This document shows, one piece after another, positions 1-8,976 of a stretch of DNA of 64,000 nt (within the stretch, counting starts at the first letter, position 1; each line of letters begins with the position of its first letter). The DNA is from an uncultured Clostridium sp. (GTDB taxonomy: Bacteria; Bacillota; Clostridia; Clostridiales; Clostridiaceae). Under the pieces are notes generated by a model. The model made no database searches. It was given only the letters and a program-made list of their open reading frames with translations, and had not been told where the DNA came from. The DNA lies in the NCBI GenBank assembly GCA_900539375.1, contig UQBY01000005.1, positions 58,511 through 122,510 of the forward strand, written 5' to 3'. Position numbers and translations under genes: made by a program.

Positions 1-18
1 TAGAGGGGCAGGTAGAAA

Positions 19-858
19 ATGGAGTGGTTATTAAGTCAATTTGTATATTTTGTGTTATATAGCTTCTTAGGATGGCTTTGTGAAACTATATATTGTTCTA
101 TTGGTAGTAAAAAATTTATTAATAGAGGTTTCTTAAATGGACCCTTTTGTCCAATTTATGGAACAGGAGCTTTACTTGTAATAGATGTTTTTATGAAATA
201 TAAAGATGATTTAGTTGCATTATTTATATTAAGTATGGTTGTGACAAGTGTTGTAGAGTATATAACAAGTTATTTATTAGAAAAGATTTTTAATCTTCAA
301 TTATGGGATTATTCAACCTATTCTTTTAATTTAAATGGGAGGGTGTGCTTAAAAAATTCTTTAATGTTTGGAGTATTATCAATAGCAGCAGTAGAAGTTA
401 TTCATCCAGCAGTAGAAAGCTTTTTAAATAAACTTCCATATTGGTTCTTAGTTACCTTTACAGGAATATTAGTTGTTTACTTTATTTGTGATGTATTTAT
501 TACTGTAAAAGCATTATTACAAATAAATATGAAGGCAGGACACCGTCAAATGCAACTTGATGAACTTGCTAAACTTCGTAATGAATATATGGCCAAAAAT
601 AAAAAAGAAGACAACAAGAAAGAAAGCAAGATGCTACAACTTATAAAAGAAGGAAAGATAAGAGAACTTTTAAATGAAGAAAAGATAAAGGCATTTATAA
701 CAGAAGACAAATTAAAAGAACTTTTAGATGTACCTAATAAAGCTATTCATAGACGTGTAATAAAAGCCTTTCCAGGTATGAAATCAAAAAAATATCCAGA
801 TGCAATTAAACAATTTAAAAGAGAAATAAATGAATTTAAAAATAAGAAAAACTCTTAA
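19..858 (+). CDS. CmpB-type putative ABC-transporter permease (DUF1113-like membrane protein)
   Basis: A 279-residue protein. The N-terminal two thirds carry about five hydrophobic segments; the N-terminus (FLGWLCETIYCSI, then NGPFCPIYGTGA) matches the clostridial family annotated as putative ABC transporter permease (ABC_trans_CmpB). The last third, from about residue 175, is cytosolic, highly charged and Lys-rich, probably helical. A Shine-Dalgarno-like AGGGGCAGG lies just upstream of the ATG. A symmetric terminator follows directly and the next gene is convergent, so it ends its transcription unit. The substrate is unknown and no ATPase is adjacent; the ABC name is inherited from the family and not shown by this sequence. 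Confidence 0.7.
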   Translation: MEWLLSQFVYFVLYSFLGWLCETIYCSIGSKKFINRGFLNGPFCPIYGTGALLVIDVFMKYKDDLVALFILSMVVTSVVEYITSYLLEKIFNLQLWDYSTYSFNLNGRVCLKNSLMFGVLSIAAVEVIHPAVESFLNKLPYWFLVTFTGILVVYFICDVFITVKALLQINMKAGHRQMQLDELAKLRNEYMAKNKKEDNKKESKMLQLIKEGKIRELLNEEKIKAFITEDKLKELLDVPNKAIHRRVIKAFPGMKSKKYPDAIKQFKREINEFKNKKNS

Positions 859-861
859 AGA

Positions 862-896
862 AAATATAGACAGGCCATAAAGCCTGTCTATATTTT
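862..896. terminator. bidirectional intrinsic terminator
   Basis: Perfect 14-bp arms (AAATATAGACAGGC at 862-875 and its complement at 882-895) around a 6-nt loop, with A/T tracts on both sides. It separates two convergent genes and can stop both transcripts. Confidence 0.85.
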
Positions 897-2053
897 TATT
901 TTCTAAGTTCACTATATTGAATATTTATTCTATCTTCAGGATGATTGTCTACTGTATAAAGAACAAATAAAAATATCCATTCTAGTGGTTTCATAAGAAT
1001 GTATGTAATATCAGCAGAAATTTTTGTATTTATATGCTTACTTAAAGGGTAGCCATATTTATCATAAAAGTTTCTTATGATTTTATGAAGTTTTGGAGTA
1101 TATTCTTCAAGGACATTTTCAAAAGCATTAGCAATTAAAAGCTGTCTATTTACCATTATCTTATGACCATGTCTTATACCATATCTTAAAGGTTTAACTA
1201 ATTTTTTATGCCCTTTAACTGAAACAGTACATAAGTAATGGCCATCATATTCAAGAATTATAGGGTCAGGTGCTGGAATAGTTGAAAAGTTATAGCCACT
1301 TGTATTTAAAAAGGCATCTATAAAACTTGTTGGAGTTTGCCCAAATAATATACATATAAATTGAATTATTAAAGCTAAAGGAAATATAAAAATAGCCCAA
1401 GTAAATGCCATATTTTTAAAGCTTAATGTAAATTTTCTTAAAGTAAAAAGAAGCTTATTTTTATAAACTCTATCATTTTTAAGTTCACTTTCTATATAAA
1501 GGTTTAAAGAATTTTTAAGTTCATCAAGGTAAAAAAAGCTTAAAGTAATAAAACCATATAACATTCCTAAAATATAAAAATCACCATCTAAATATTCTAA
1601 TACTTGTATAGTATAAATTATTGTAAAAACAATATTTAAAATTAAGAGAGAGCTAAATAAAACATAAAGAATAGGAGAAAGCTTTTTAGAAAAAAACTTT
1701 AAAATAAAAAATGCAAAAATCCCTAAAAGTGTTAAAATCAAAATACTAATTGTATTTTCAGAAGAAAATGATTGATAAGTAGTTGAATCAAAACCAGAGT
1801 GAATTGTTAAAGGTTCTCCAGCTTTAACATTAGATTTATTTCCTATAATACAAATTAAAGAGCTTAAAATACCTAAAAAAACATATATTGAATAAATGAA
1901 AAAGTTATTAAAAAACTTTTTAATTATGTTATTAGATTTTGAAAATCCAATAAGAAATTTTCCTAAAGCATATATTGGTGCTAGTAAAATAAATGCTAAA
2001 AATAATAAAAGAAAAATGATATTTATAAATCCAAAAATATTACCAATTTCCAT
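896..2053 (-). CDS. polytopic membrane protein of unknown function (DUF6688-like)
   Basis: 385 residues with about seven hydrophobic segments in the first 250 residues, then a soluble C-terminal part rich in His/Lys/Arg (YDGHYLCTVSVKGHKKL, RYGIRHGHKIMVNRQL) that looks like the conserved core. The start is supported by GGGAGG 6 nt before the ATG. I connect it tentatively with the DUF6688 family from memory of the C-terminal motif. It stands between a convergent gene and the gerA remnant, and no partner suggests a role. Function unknown. Confidence 0.6.
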   Translation of the reverse strand: MEIGNIFGFINIIFLLLFLAFILLAPIYALGKFLIGFSKSNNIIKKFFNNFFIYSIYVFLGILSSLICIIGNKSNVKAGEPLTIHSGFDSTTYQSFSSENTISILILTLLGIFAFFILKFFSKKLSPILYVLFSSLLILNIVFTIIYTIQVLEYLDGDFYILGMLYGFITLSFFYLDELKNSLNLYIESELKNDRVYKNKLLFTLRKFTLSFKNMAFTWAIFIFPLALIIQFICILFGQTPTSFIDAFLNTSGYNFSTIPAPDPIILEYDGHYLCTVSVKGHKKLVKPLRYGIRHGHKIMVNRQLLIANAFENVLEEYTPKLHKIIRNFYDKYGYPLSKHINTKISADITYILMKPLEWIFLFVLYTVDNHPEDRINIQYSELRK

Positions 2054-2134
2054 TAAAAACCTCCCTTAAAATATCAGATTTCATTTATTATAATACCTAA
2101 AAATTTATTAATTAGGAAGTTTTTTTTATTAAAG

Positions 2135-2428
2135 TTACTTTTTTGTTACTTCTTTTTCACATTTAAATAAAAGATGTTTTAAGGCATTATAGTTAAATGG
2201 AAATAAAGGATACAAATAAGGGTCACCTGTTAAGGATTTTGTGGAAGCTAGTATTATAAAGTTTATTATAATTCCTGCTATAAAGCCATAGATTCCAAAA
2301 AAACCTGTAAGAAGAAGTAATATAATTCTTATGAATTTAAGAGCAAAACTTAATTCTATACTTGGCTGAACAAAGCTTGTAAGGGCCATTATTGCTGAGT
2401 ATAAAATTGTATGAGGTGTTACATTTTT
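2135..2428 (-). pseudogene. 3' remnant of a GerA/GerKA-family spore germinant receptor gene
   Basis: About 98 codons are open; the only ATG in frame (2389) has no ribosome binding site, and the frame is closed upstream by a TAA at 2429-2431. The peptide (VTPHTILYSAIMALTSF, then two membrane helices, then DPYLYPLFPFNYNALKHLLF) resembles the last part of GerA-type A subunits, which end in two helices and a PYL-P-PFN-L motif before a basic tail. Full-length proteins have about 450-500 residues, so roughly 80% is missing. No B or C subunit gene is next to it. I read it as the decaying tail of a deleted gerA operon, left just downstream of galT. Confidence 0.7.
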
Positions 2429-2451
2429 TTAAAAATTAAAATAAGAAAGTT

Positions 2452-3954
2452 TTATAAGGTTTTAATAAATTTATTAAAGGCATTTATTCCTTGTTCATCT
2501 CTTTTAAACACTCCAGCATGAGATAGTACAGTAGAGAATTTTATTCCTACTTCATGCTTTAGTATTTCATCAACATTTTCTTTTGTTATATTATTATTGT
2601 ATTTTGAAATAAGGAATTTATACCAATTTGAATGTATAGCAACCTTTTCATCTTTTGAAATGTCAGAAACACCTTCTAAAAGATATTTAGATAAAATTTC
2701 TAGTTCATTTTTTAGTCTTGCAGGAAGAACAGCTAGTCCCATAACTTCAATAAGACCTATATTTTCTTTTTTTATATGATGAACTTCAGCATGTGGATGG
2801 AATATTCCAAGAGGATGTTCTTTGCTTGTTCTATTATTTCTTAAAACTAAATCTAACTCATATTTTCCATTTCTAAATCTTGCAATAGGAGTTATAGTAT
2901 TATGAGGCTCATTATTAGTATAGCTAAGAATATCTACAGTTTCATCAGAGTAGTTTCTCCATTTACCTAAAATATAATCAGCTAAATTTACAAGTTCTTC
3001 TTTGTTTTCCCCACTTATTCTAATAGCAGACATTGGCCATTTTATACGACCAACATTTATATTTTCATAACCATTAATTTTAAAGCTTTCTTCAATAGGA
3101 GCCTTTTCCATAGGGAAAGTATAGTGTCCACCTTGATAATGGTCATGAGAAAGGATAGAACCTCCAACAATAGGCAAATCAGCATTTGAACCTATAAAAT
3201 AATGAGGAAGAATTTCTATAAATCCAAGGAGATTTTCAAAGGTTTTTCTATGGATTTTCATAGGTATATGTTGGCTGTTAAAGACTATACAATGTTCATT
3301 ATAATAAGTATAAGGAGAGTATTGCAAAAACCAATTTTCACCACTAAAGCTCATAGGAATAATTCTATGAGTTTGTCTTGCAGGGTGATTCATATTTCCA
3401 GCAAAGCCTTCATTTTCTTTACATAATAAACACTTAGGATAAGAAGTTGATTTTACCATTTTAGCCTTTGCAATTTCTTTAGGGTCTTTTTCTGGTTTTG
3501 ATAGATTAATTGTTAAATCTAAATCTCCATATTCAGTTGAAGTTTTCCAAATAATATTTTTATCAATTCTAGCTTTTCTAATATAATTAGAAGCAACACT
3601 TAAATCATAAAAATAGTCTGTAGCCTTTAAAGGACTTTCTTTATATAAAGAATTAAATCTACCCCTTACTTCAGAAGGTCTTGGCATAACACAATTCATA
3701 ACCTTTGTATCAAATAAATCCCTTTCAGTAACAGTATTTTCAATAAGTCCTTTAGAAACAGTAAAATCTAAAATATTCTCTAATATTTCAGTAGGATTAT
3801 CTAACGTTTCATGGATTTCTTCCTCAAAAAATTCACAAAGCCCTAAAACATCAATAATCATATTAGCAGAATATATCTTATCATCCTCTACAATAAGGCC
3901 CTTTTCAAGAGCAAAATTAAGAAGTCTATTTATTTCTCTATTAATATTAACCAT
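2452..3954 (-). CDS. galT: galactose-1-phosphate uridylyltransferase, class II (Firmicutes type)
   Basis: Transfers UMP from UDP-glucose to galactose-1-phosphate, the central Leloir step. The 500-residue length is that of the long Firmicutes GalT class rather than the short E. coli type. Landmarks seen are CLLCKENEGF near residue 176, a Phe/Tyr/His-rich middle part (HCIVFNSQHIPM, LSHDHYQGGHYTFPMEKAP) and ARFRNGKYELDLVLRNNRTS further on. Start supported by AAGGAGATGA upstream of the ATG. It lies downstream of galE on the same strand but is separated by about 390 bases holding two hairpin repeats, so it probably has its own expression control. Confidence 0.93.
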   Translation of the reverse strand: MVNINREINRLLNFALEKGLIVEDDKIYSANMIIDVLGLCEFFEEEIHETLDNPTEILENILDFTVSKGLIENTVTERDLFDTKVMNCVMPRPSEVRGRFNSLYKESPLKATDYFYDLSVASNYIRKARIDKNIIWKTSTEYGDLDLTINLSKPEKDPKEIAKAKMVKSTSYPKCLLCKENEGFAGNMNHPARQTHRIIPMSFSGENWFLQYSPYTYYNEHCIVFNSQHIPMKIHRKTFENLLGFIEILPHYFIGSNADLPIVGGSILSHDHYQGGHYTFPMEKAPIEESFKINGYENINVGRIKWPMSAIRISGENKEELVNLADYILGKWRNYSDETVDILSYTNNEPHNTITPIARFRNGKYELDLVLRNNRTSKEHPLGIFHPHAEVHHIKKENIGLIEVMGLAVLPARLKNELEILSKYLLEGVSDISKDEKVAIHSNWYKFLISKYNNNITKENVDEILKHEVGIKFSTVLSHAGVFKRDEQGINAFNKFIKTL

Positions 3955-4154
3955 AAAAAATCATCTCCTTATTATACTTACATAAAAAAATAAAATTCTA
4001 ATTTTCAAAAGACAATATATATAAATATAACTTATATATAATAAAATTCCATAAAATAAGCAACAAAAAAATTAATTTGCCAATATACTATCTACTTAAA
4101 TTATTAATTGCATAATTAAAATTTACTAGTAAGGTATTATTTATTTAGAATGGA

Positions 4155-4213
4155 GATATCTATTTTACAAAGTAGCGCACTTGGAGCAAAAAATCTTTTT
4201 TATTATAGATATC
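4155..4213 (+). repeat. core-repeat hairpin element, copy A
   Basis: Perfect 9-bp complementary arms GATATCTAT (4155-4163) and ATAGATATC (4205-4213) enclose a core TTTACAAAGTAGCGCACTTGGAGC. The same core, around ACTTGGAGC, occurs in three other intergenic hairpins in this window (4251, 8875, 39781) inside unrelated arms. It is in the galT-galE gap. This copy is shorter: after the core it has only AAAAAATC plus T/A-rich sequence. Confidence 0.7.
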
Positions 4214-4250
4214 ACTTTATAAATATCTTATTTGTTGAATTATTAGTTAT

Positions 4251-4337
4251 ATATAAGTTGTTTTCCTATTTTGTGTAGTAGCGTACTTGGAGCTTGTCGA
4301 CGGAGCAACGGAACAAATATAGGAAAACAACTTATAT
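4251..4337 (+). repeat. core-repeat hairpin element, copy B
   Basis: Perfect 19-bp arms (ATATAAGTTGTTTTCCTAT at 4251-4269 and its complement at 4319-4337) surround a 49-base insert with the shared core GTAGCGTACTTGGAGC and then TTGTCGACGGAGC and AACGGAACAAAT. It starts 13 bases after the galE stop on the minus strand, the usual place of a terminator, but no strong U-tract follows on that strand. It lies in tandem with copy A. The function is unknown. Confidence 0.75.
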
Positions 4338-4350
4338 GCCTAACTAAAAT

Positions 4351-5340
4351 TTATTTTGCATAGCCATTTGGATGATTCTTATGCCAGTTCCAAGCTGTTG
4401 AGATTATTGTTTCTACATCAGCATATTTTGGTTTCCAGCCAAGTTCTTCCATAGCTTTTTTAGAAGAAGCTATTAAAACAGCAGGGTCTCCAGCTCTTCT
4501 TTCTGCAACTTCAGCAGGAATTGTATGTCCAGTAACCTTTCTTGCAATTTCAACCATTTCCTTTACAGTAAAGCCTGTCCCATTTCCTAAATTATAAATA
4601 GCACTGTCTCCGCCATTCATAAGTCTTTTTAAAGCTAAAGAGTGAGCAGAAGCTAAATCTGAAACATGGATATAATCTCTAACGCAAGTTCCATCTTTTG
4701 TATCATAATCATCTCCAAACATCATTATTTTTTCTCTATTGCCTAAAGCTACATCTAATATAATAGGAATTAAATGAGTTTCAGGAGAGTGGTCTTCTCC
4801 AATTTTTCCACTTATATGAGCGCCAGCTGCATTAAAGTATCTTAAAGTTGTATATTTTATTCCATAAGCATGGTCACACCATCTAAGAATTTTTTCAACT
4901 AAAAGCTTTGATTCTCCATAAGCATTAGTAGGAATAGTTTTACTGTTTTCAGTTATTGGAACAACTTCTGGTTCACCATAAGTTGCAGCAGTAGAAGAAA
5001 ATACAATGTATTTTACATTATAATCTCTCATTGCTTCTAAAAGGCTTATTGTTCCATAAACATTATTATTAAAGTATTTTAAAGGTTCTGTCATACTTTC
5101 TCCTACAAGAGAAAAGGCTGCAAAATCAATTACTGCATCAATTTTATTTTCTGTAAATACCTTATCTAATATTTTTCTATCTCTTAAATCTCCTACATAA
5201 AGCTTTCCGCCAAGTAAAGCTTCTTTATGTCCCTTTACTAAACTATCTAATACAACTACCTTATGATTGTTTTCTAATAATTCAGCTACCATATGGCTTC
5301 CTATATAACCTGCACCACCACAAACTAAAATTGTTGACAT
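4351..5340 (-). CDS. galE: UDP-glucose 4-epimerase
   Basis: Interconverts UDP-galactose and UDP-glucose using bound NAD in the cytosol. The extended short-chain dehydrogenase fold is evident: N-terminal Rossmann motif GGAGYIGSH (residues 8-16), FAAFSLVGES, catalytic SSTAATYGE and YGESK (Tyr/Lys pair), then RYFNAAGAH and KDGTCVRDYIHV. The 329-residue length is normal. An AGGAGG site precedes the ATG. It is divergent from the GH42 gene, with an operator-like cluster in the shared promoter region, and upstream of galT. UDP-galactose made here could also feed polysaccharide synthesis. Confidence 0.96.
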   Translation of the reverse strand: MSTILVCGGAGYIGSHMVAELLENNHKVVVLDSLVKGHKEALLGGKLYVGDLRDRKILDKVFTENKIDAVIDFAAFSLVGESMTEPLKYFNNNVYGTISLLEAMRDYNVKYIVFSSTAATYGEPEVVPITENSKTIPTNAYGESKLLVEKILRWCDHAYGIKYTTLRYFNAAGAHISGKIGEDHSPETHLIPIILDVALGNREKIMMFGDDYDTKDGTCVRDYIHVSDLASAHSLALKRLMNGGDSAIYNLGNGTGFTVKEMVEIARKVTGHTIPAEVAERRAGDPAVLIASSKKAMEELGWKPKYADVETIISTAWNWHKNHPNGYAK

Positions 5341-5425
5341 ATTATTACCTCCTAAATTTGTAAAATTTACATATTAAATTATACATTAATAAAACTATTA
5401 TTTATATACTTATTTTTTGTTTAAA

Positions 5426-5588
5426 CTATTTACTAATTTAAGTAAATAGATGTGTAGTAAAATGTGTTGTTTATATCTTATACACTAATAGTAATTGATT
5501 TCAGTAAAAAAGTAAATAGTTTTTAGTAAAAAATATTAAAAATTTTACTAAAATAACTCTTGATTTTTTACTGAGAAAACATTATCAT
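5426..5588. promoter_or_regulatory. divergent galE / beta-galactosidase promoter with operator-like repeats
   Basis: The 344-base gap contains a perfect inverted repeat, CTATTTACT-6 nt-AGTAAATAG (5426-5449), and several TTTAGTAAAA or TTTTACTAAAA type half-sites between 5512 and 5575. A promoter for the rightward gene is visible: TTGATT (5560-5565), 17-nt spacer, TATCAT (5583-5588), with half-sites in the -35 region and spacer. The same half-sites recur before galK, next to a LacI-family gene, so the local regulator is the likely ligand; that link is inference. Confidence 0.6.
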
Positions 5589-5684
5589 AAAGACAGTTAA
5601 ATGATATTACATTAAAAAATAAAAGTAGATAAAGAAGGTAATGAATTTTGTTTAAATGATGTGTTTAAATTAAGGAGGATAATT

Positions 5685-7751
5685 ATGGAAATAAAATTAA
5701 AGGTAAATAAGCTTTTACATGGAGGAGATTATAATCCAGACCAATGGCTTAAATATCCTGAGGTATTAAAAGAAGATGTAAGACTTATGAAACTTGCTCA
5801 TTGCAATACAGTATCAATAAATATTTTTGGGTGGAGTGCAATAGAGCCTGAAGAAGGAGTTTATACATTTGAATGGCTTGATAAAATTATGGATGACATG
5901 GCTAAAAATAATATAAATGTTATATTATCCACACCAAGTGGAGCAAGACCAGCTTGGATGTCACAAAAATATCCTGAAGTGTTAAGAGTTAATAAAGATA
6001 GAACTAAAAATCTTCATGGACAAAGACATAATCATTGTTTTACATCACCAGTTTATAGAAAGAAAACTTATGAAATAAATAAAATTCTTGCAAAAAGATA
6101 TAAAAATCATCCTGCATTAATACTTTGGCATGTATCAAATGAATATGGAGGAGAATGTCATTGTGAAAAATGCCAAGAAGCTTTTAGAAATTTCCTTAGA
6201 AAGAAATATGATAATGATATAGAAAAACTTAATGATGCATGGTGGACAGGATTTTGGAGTCATAGATTTAATGATTTTTCTCAAATAGAAAGTCCTTCAG
6301 ATAAGGGAGAAATGTTTGTACATGGTCATAACTTAGACTGGAATAGATTTGTAACATATCAAACAATAGATTTTTATAAAAATGAAATAGCTCCTCTTAG
6401 AGAAATAACTCCTAACATTCCAACTACAGCTAATTTTATGGGAAATTATCCTCATATGGGTCTTTTCACAGGGTTAGATTATTGGAAGTTTGCAAAGGAA
6501 GTTGATATAGTATCTTGGGACAACTATCCAGCATGGCATAATAACTTTGAAAAAACTTATGATTTAGCTTCTAATGTAAGTTTTGTACATGATATTTATA
6601 GAAGCCTTAAAGGTGGAAAGCCATTTTTAATAATGGAAAGTACTCCAAGCCTTGTAAATTGGCATAAAGTTAATAAGTTAAAACGTCCTAAGATGCATTT
6701 CTTATCATCAATGCAGGCTTTAGCTCATGGTGCAGATTCTGTTTTATACTTCCAATGGAGAAAAGGAAGAGGAGCTTCTGAAAAATTTCATGGAGCAGTA
6801 GTGGACCATTGTGGACATGAAAATACAAGAGTATTTAAAGATGTAACTTCAGTAGGAGAGGCACTAGAAAAGCTTACAGAAATTCAAGGCTCAGTTAAAA
6901 ATTCAGAGGTAGCAATTATTTATGATGTAGAAAACAAATGGGCTATTGATGATTTACAAGGTTTAAAAATGGAAAACAAAGGTTATGAAGAAATTTGCCA
7001 AGAAAATTATAGAGCTTTTTGGAAAATGGGAATTTCAACAGATGTTATAAATATGGATTGTGATTTTTCAAAATATAAGCTTATAGTAGCTCCAATGCTT
7101 TATATGGTAAGAGAAGGTGTAGGAGAAAGACTTAATGAATTTGTTAAAAATGGTGGAACTTTAGTTACAACTTTCTGGAGTGGAATAGTAGATGAAAATG
7201 ACTTATGCTTTTTAGGAGGCTTTCCAGGACCTTTAAGAGAAGTTACAGGAATATGGTCTGAAGAAATAGATTCATTATATGATAATGAAAGAAATCATAT
7301 GGCTTTAGATAATATTTCAGAAATGAAGGATGAATATGAAATTATAGATTATTGCGATTTAATACATCCAGAAACAGCAAAGGTTTTAGCTAAATATAAA
7401 AATGATTTTTATAAAGATATGCCAGCTCTTACTGTAAATAAATATGGAAATGGAAAGTGTTATTATATAGCAGGAAGAACAAAAGACGATTTTTACTTAG
7501 ATTTTTATAAAAAGTTAAGTAAAGAATTAAATATTAAAAAGGTTCTTGAAACAGACCTTCCAACTGGAGTTACAGCACAAATACGTGAAAATGAAAAAGA
7601 AAAATTTATCTTCTTAATGAACTTTAATGAAGAAAGTAAGGTAGTAGATTTAGGAGATAAAGAATATATAAATATGCTTACAGAAGATAAAGTATCAAAT
7701 AAAGTAGACCTTGAAAAGTATGATATTCTTATTCTTAAAGAAGATATTTAA
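5685..7751 (+). CDS. beta-galactosidase, glycoside hydrolase family 42
   Basis: Hydrolyses terminal beta-galactosides; the lack of a signal peptide means it acts on imported sugars. It has a TIM barrel with acid/base Glu153 in HVSNEYGG and nucleophile Glu318 in LIMESTPS, and the family's Cys metal cluster nearby (ECHCEKC). A trimerisation-like domain (SEVAIIYDVENKWA onwards) and a small C-terminal beta domain follow. I start at ATG 5685 because GGAGG sits 7 nt upstream; an in-frame GTG at 5661 has no such site. The 688-residue length is typical. It supplies galactose for the neighbouring Leloir genes and lies divergent from galE; a terminator separates it from galM. Confidence 0.93.
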   Translation: MEIKLKVNKLLHGGDYNPDQWLKYPEVLKEDVRLMKLAHCNTVSINIFGWSAIEPEEGVYTFEWLDKIMDDMAKNNINVILSTPSGARPAWMSQKYPEVLRVNKDRTKNLHGQRHNHCFTSPVYRKKTYEINKILAKRYKNHPALILWHVSNEYGGECHCEKCQEAFRNFLRKKYDNDIEKLNDAWWTGFWSHRFNDFSQIESPSDKGEMFVHGHNLDWNRFVTYQTIDFYKNEIAPLREITPNIPTTANFMGNYPHMGLFTGLDYWKFAKEVDIVSWDNYPAWHNNFEKTYDLASNVSFVHDIYRSLKGGKPFLIMESTPSLVNWHKVNKLKRPKMHFLSSMQALAHGADSVLYFQWRKGRGASEKFHGAVVDHCGHENTRVFKDVTSVGEALEKLTEIQGSVKNSEVAIIYDVENKWAIDDLQGLKMENKGYEEICQENYRAFWKMGISTDVINMDCDFSKYKLIVAPMLYMVREGVGERLNEFVKNGGTLVTTFWSGIVDENDLCFLGGFPGPLREVTGIWSEEIDSLYDNERNHMALDNISEMKDEYEIIDYCDLIHPETAKVLAKYKNDFYKDMPALTVNKYGNGKCYYIAGRTKDDFYLDFYKKLSKELNIKKVLETDLPTGVTAQIRENEKEKFIFLMNFNEESKVVDLGDKEYINMLTEDKVSNKVDLEKYDILILKEDI

Positions 7752-7770
7752 AAAAATAAAAAGAGAGATA

Positions 7771-7802
7771 GAGTTGTTTCTTTAAGAAACAACTCTTATT
7801 TT
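7771..7802 (+). terminator. intrinsic terminator after the GH42 gene
   Basis: GAGTTGTTTC (7771-7780), 5-nt loop, GAAACAACTC (7786-7795), then TTATTTTT. It lies 20 bases after the stop codon and 26 bases before galM, so galM expression must depend on read-through or a weak separate promoter. Confidence 0.85.
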
Positions 7803-7828
7803 TAAAATAGAAAGGGGAAAATAAAAAA

Positions 7829-8845
7829 ATGAAAAAGTCTTTAGGATTTTTTAATAATGAAGAAATTTTTGAATATAAAATAGAAAATAAAAAGGGCTTA
7901 GCTGTTACTGTACTAAATTTAGGGGGAGTAATAACAGGAATATATACTCCTAACAAAGATGGAAAGAAAGAAAATATAGTTTTAGCCTATAATGACTTAG
8001 AAAGTTATTTTGAAAGCCCATCTTATTATGGTGGAATAATAGGAAGAACTTCAGGAAGAATACATAAAGGAGAAATAACTATTGGAGGAAAAAAATATTT
8101 CCTAAATAAAAATTATGGTGTTAATTCAGGACATGGAGGAAATATTGGCTTTAATAAAAGAATATGGAAAGTTAAAGAATCAAAAAACAGCCTAGAGCTA
8201 ACTTTAAAATCTTTAAATTTAGAGGAAGGATATCCAGGAGAAGTGGATGTAAAGGTAGTATATGTATTAAATGATGATAATGAACTTTTATTTAAAATTA
8301 CAGGAAAAGGAACAGAAGATACTTTACTAAACATTACAAATCATAGCTATTTTAATTTAAGTGGAGATTATAAAAAAGATATATTAGATGAAAAATTAAA
8401 AATAACTTCAAATAAAATATTAAAAATAGACGAAAATGGAACACCAACAGGAGAAACTTATAATGTTTTAAATACTCCTTTTGATTTTAATGATTTTCAT
8501 AAAATTGGAGAAAGAATTAATAATAAAGATAAGCAACTAGAACTTGGCTGTGGATACGACCATACATTTATGTTTAATGGAGAAAATAATATTATTTTAA
8601 AAGACGAAGAAAGTGGAAGAATTATGGAAATAGAAACAAACCAAGAATCTGTAGTAGTATACTCCATGAACTTCCCAGACACCTTAATGCTAAAAGGAAA
8701 CATAAAACCAAAAAAAAGAATAGGAATATGCTTCGAAACCCAAGCCCCACCAATAGGATACAACGAAGCCTTTAAAGAAAAATCTCTTTTATCCAAAGGT
8801 GAAATTTATTCTAAATACACAAAATATACATTTAGAAATTCATAA
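7829..8845 (+). CDS. galM: aldose 1-epimerase (galactose mutarotase)
   Basis: Converts beta-D-galactose released by beta-galactosidase to the alpha anomer used by galactokinase. The 338 residues show the mutarotase fold with GRTSGRIHKG, NSGHGGNIGFNK, the catalytic-His motif NITNHSYFNLSG, the GCGYDHTFMF motif, and the C-terminal FETQAPPIGYNE containing the catalytic Glu of the family. AGGGG lies 12 nt before the ATG, a rather wide gap. Base composition shifts visibly in the last 200 bases, with more C in synonymous positions, a minor oddity without an obvious cause. Confidence 0.93.
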   Translation: MKKSLGFFNNEEIFEYKIENKKGLAVTVLNLGGVITGIYTPNKDGKKENIVLAYNDLESYFESPSYYGGIIGRTSGRIHKGEITIGGKKYFLNKNYGVNSGHGGNIGFNKRIWKVKESKNSLELTLKSLNLEEGYPGEVDVKVVYVLNDDNELLFKITGKGTEDTLLNITNHSYFNLSGDYKKDILDEKLKITSNKILKIDENGTPTGETYNVLNTPFDFNDFHKIGERINNKDKQLELGCGYDHTFMFNGENNIILKDEESGRIMEIETNQESVVVYSMNFPDTLMLKGNIKPKKRIGICFETQAPPIGYNEAFKEKSLLSKGEIYSKYTKYTFRNS

Positions 8846-8874
8846 AAGAGTCTTTCAATAGTTTTGTGTAAACT

Positions 8875-8961
8875 AAAAATGTTAGTGTTCTTATTTTATG
8901 AAGGCATGACTTGGAGCCAGTCGACAAAACGACTGAATAACATAAGAACACTAACATTTTT
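8875..8961 (+). repeat. core-repeat hairpin element, copy C, in a bidirectional terminator position
   Basis: Perfect 20-bp arms AAAAATGTTAGTGTTCTTAT (8875-8894) and its complement (8942-8961), with A- and T-tracts at the outer ends as in a bidirectional terminator. Inside are TTTATGAAGGCATGACTTGGAGC and a second small hairpin CAGTCG-ACAAAA-CGACTG, then AATAACATAAG. It lies between convergent galM and the LacI-type regulator gene. The core matches copies A, B and D. Confidence 0.8.
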
Positions 8962-8976
8962 GAAACAAGCTAAATT

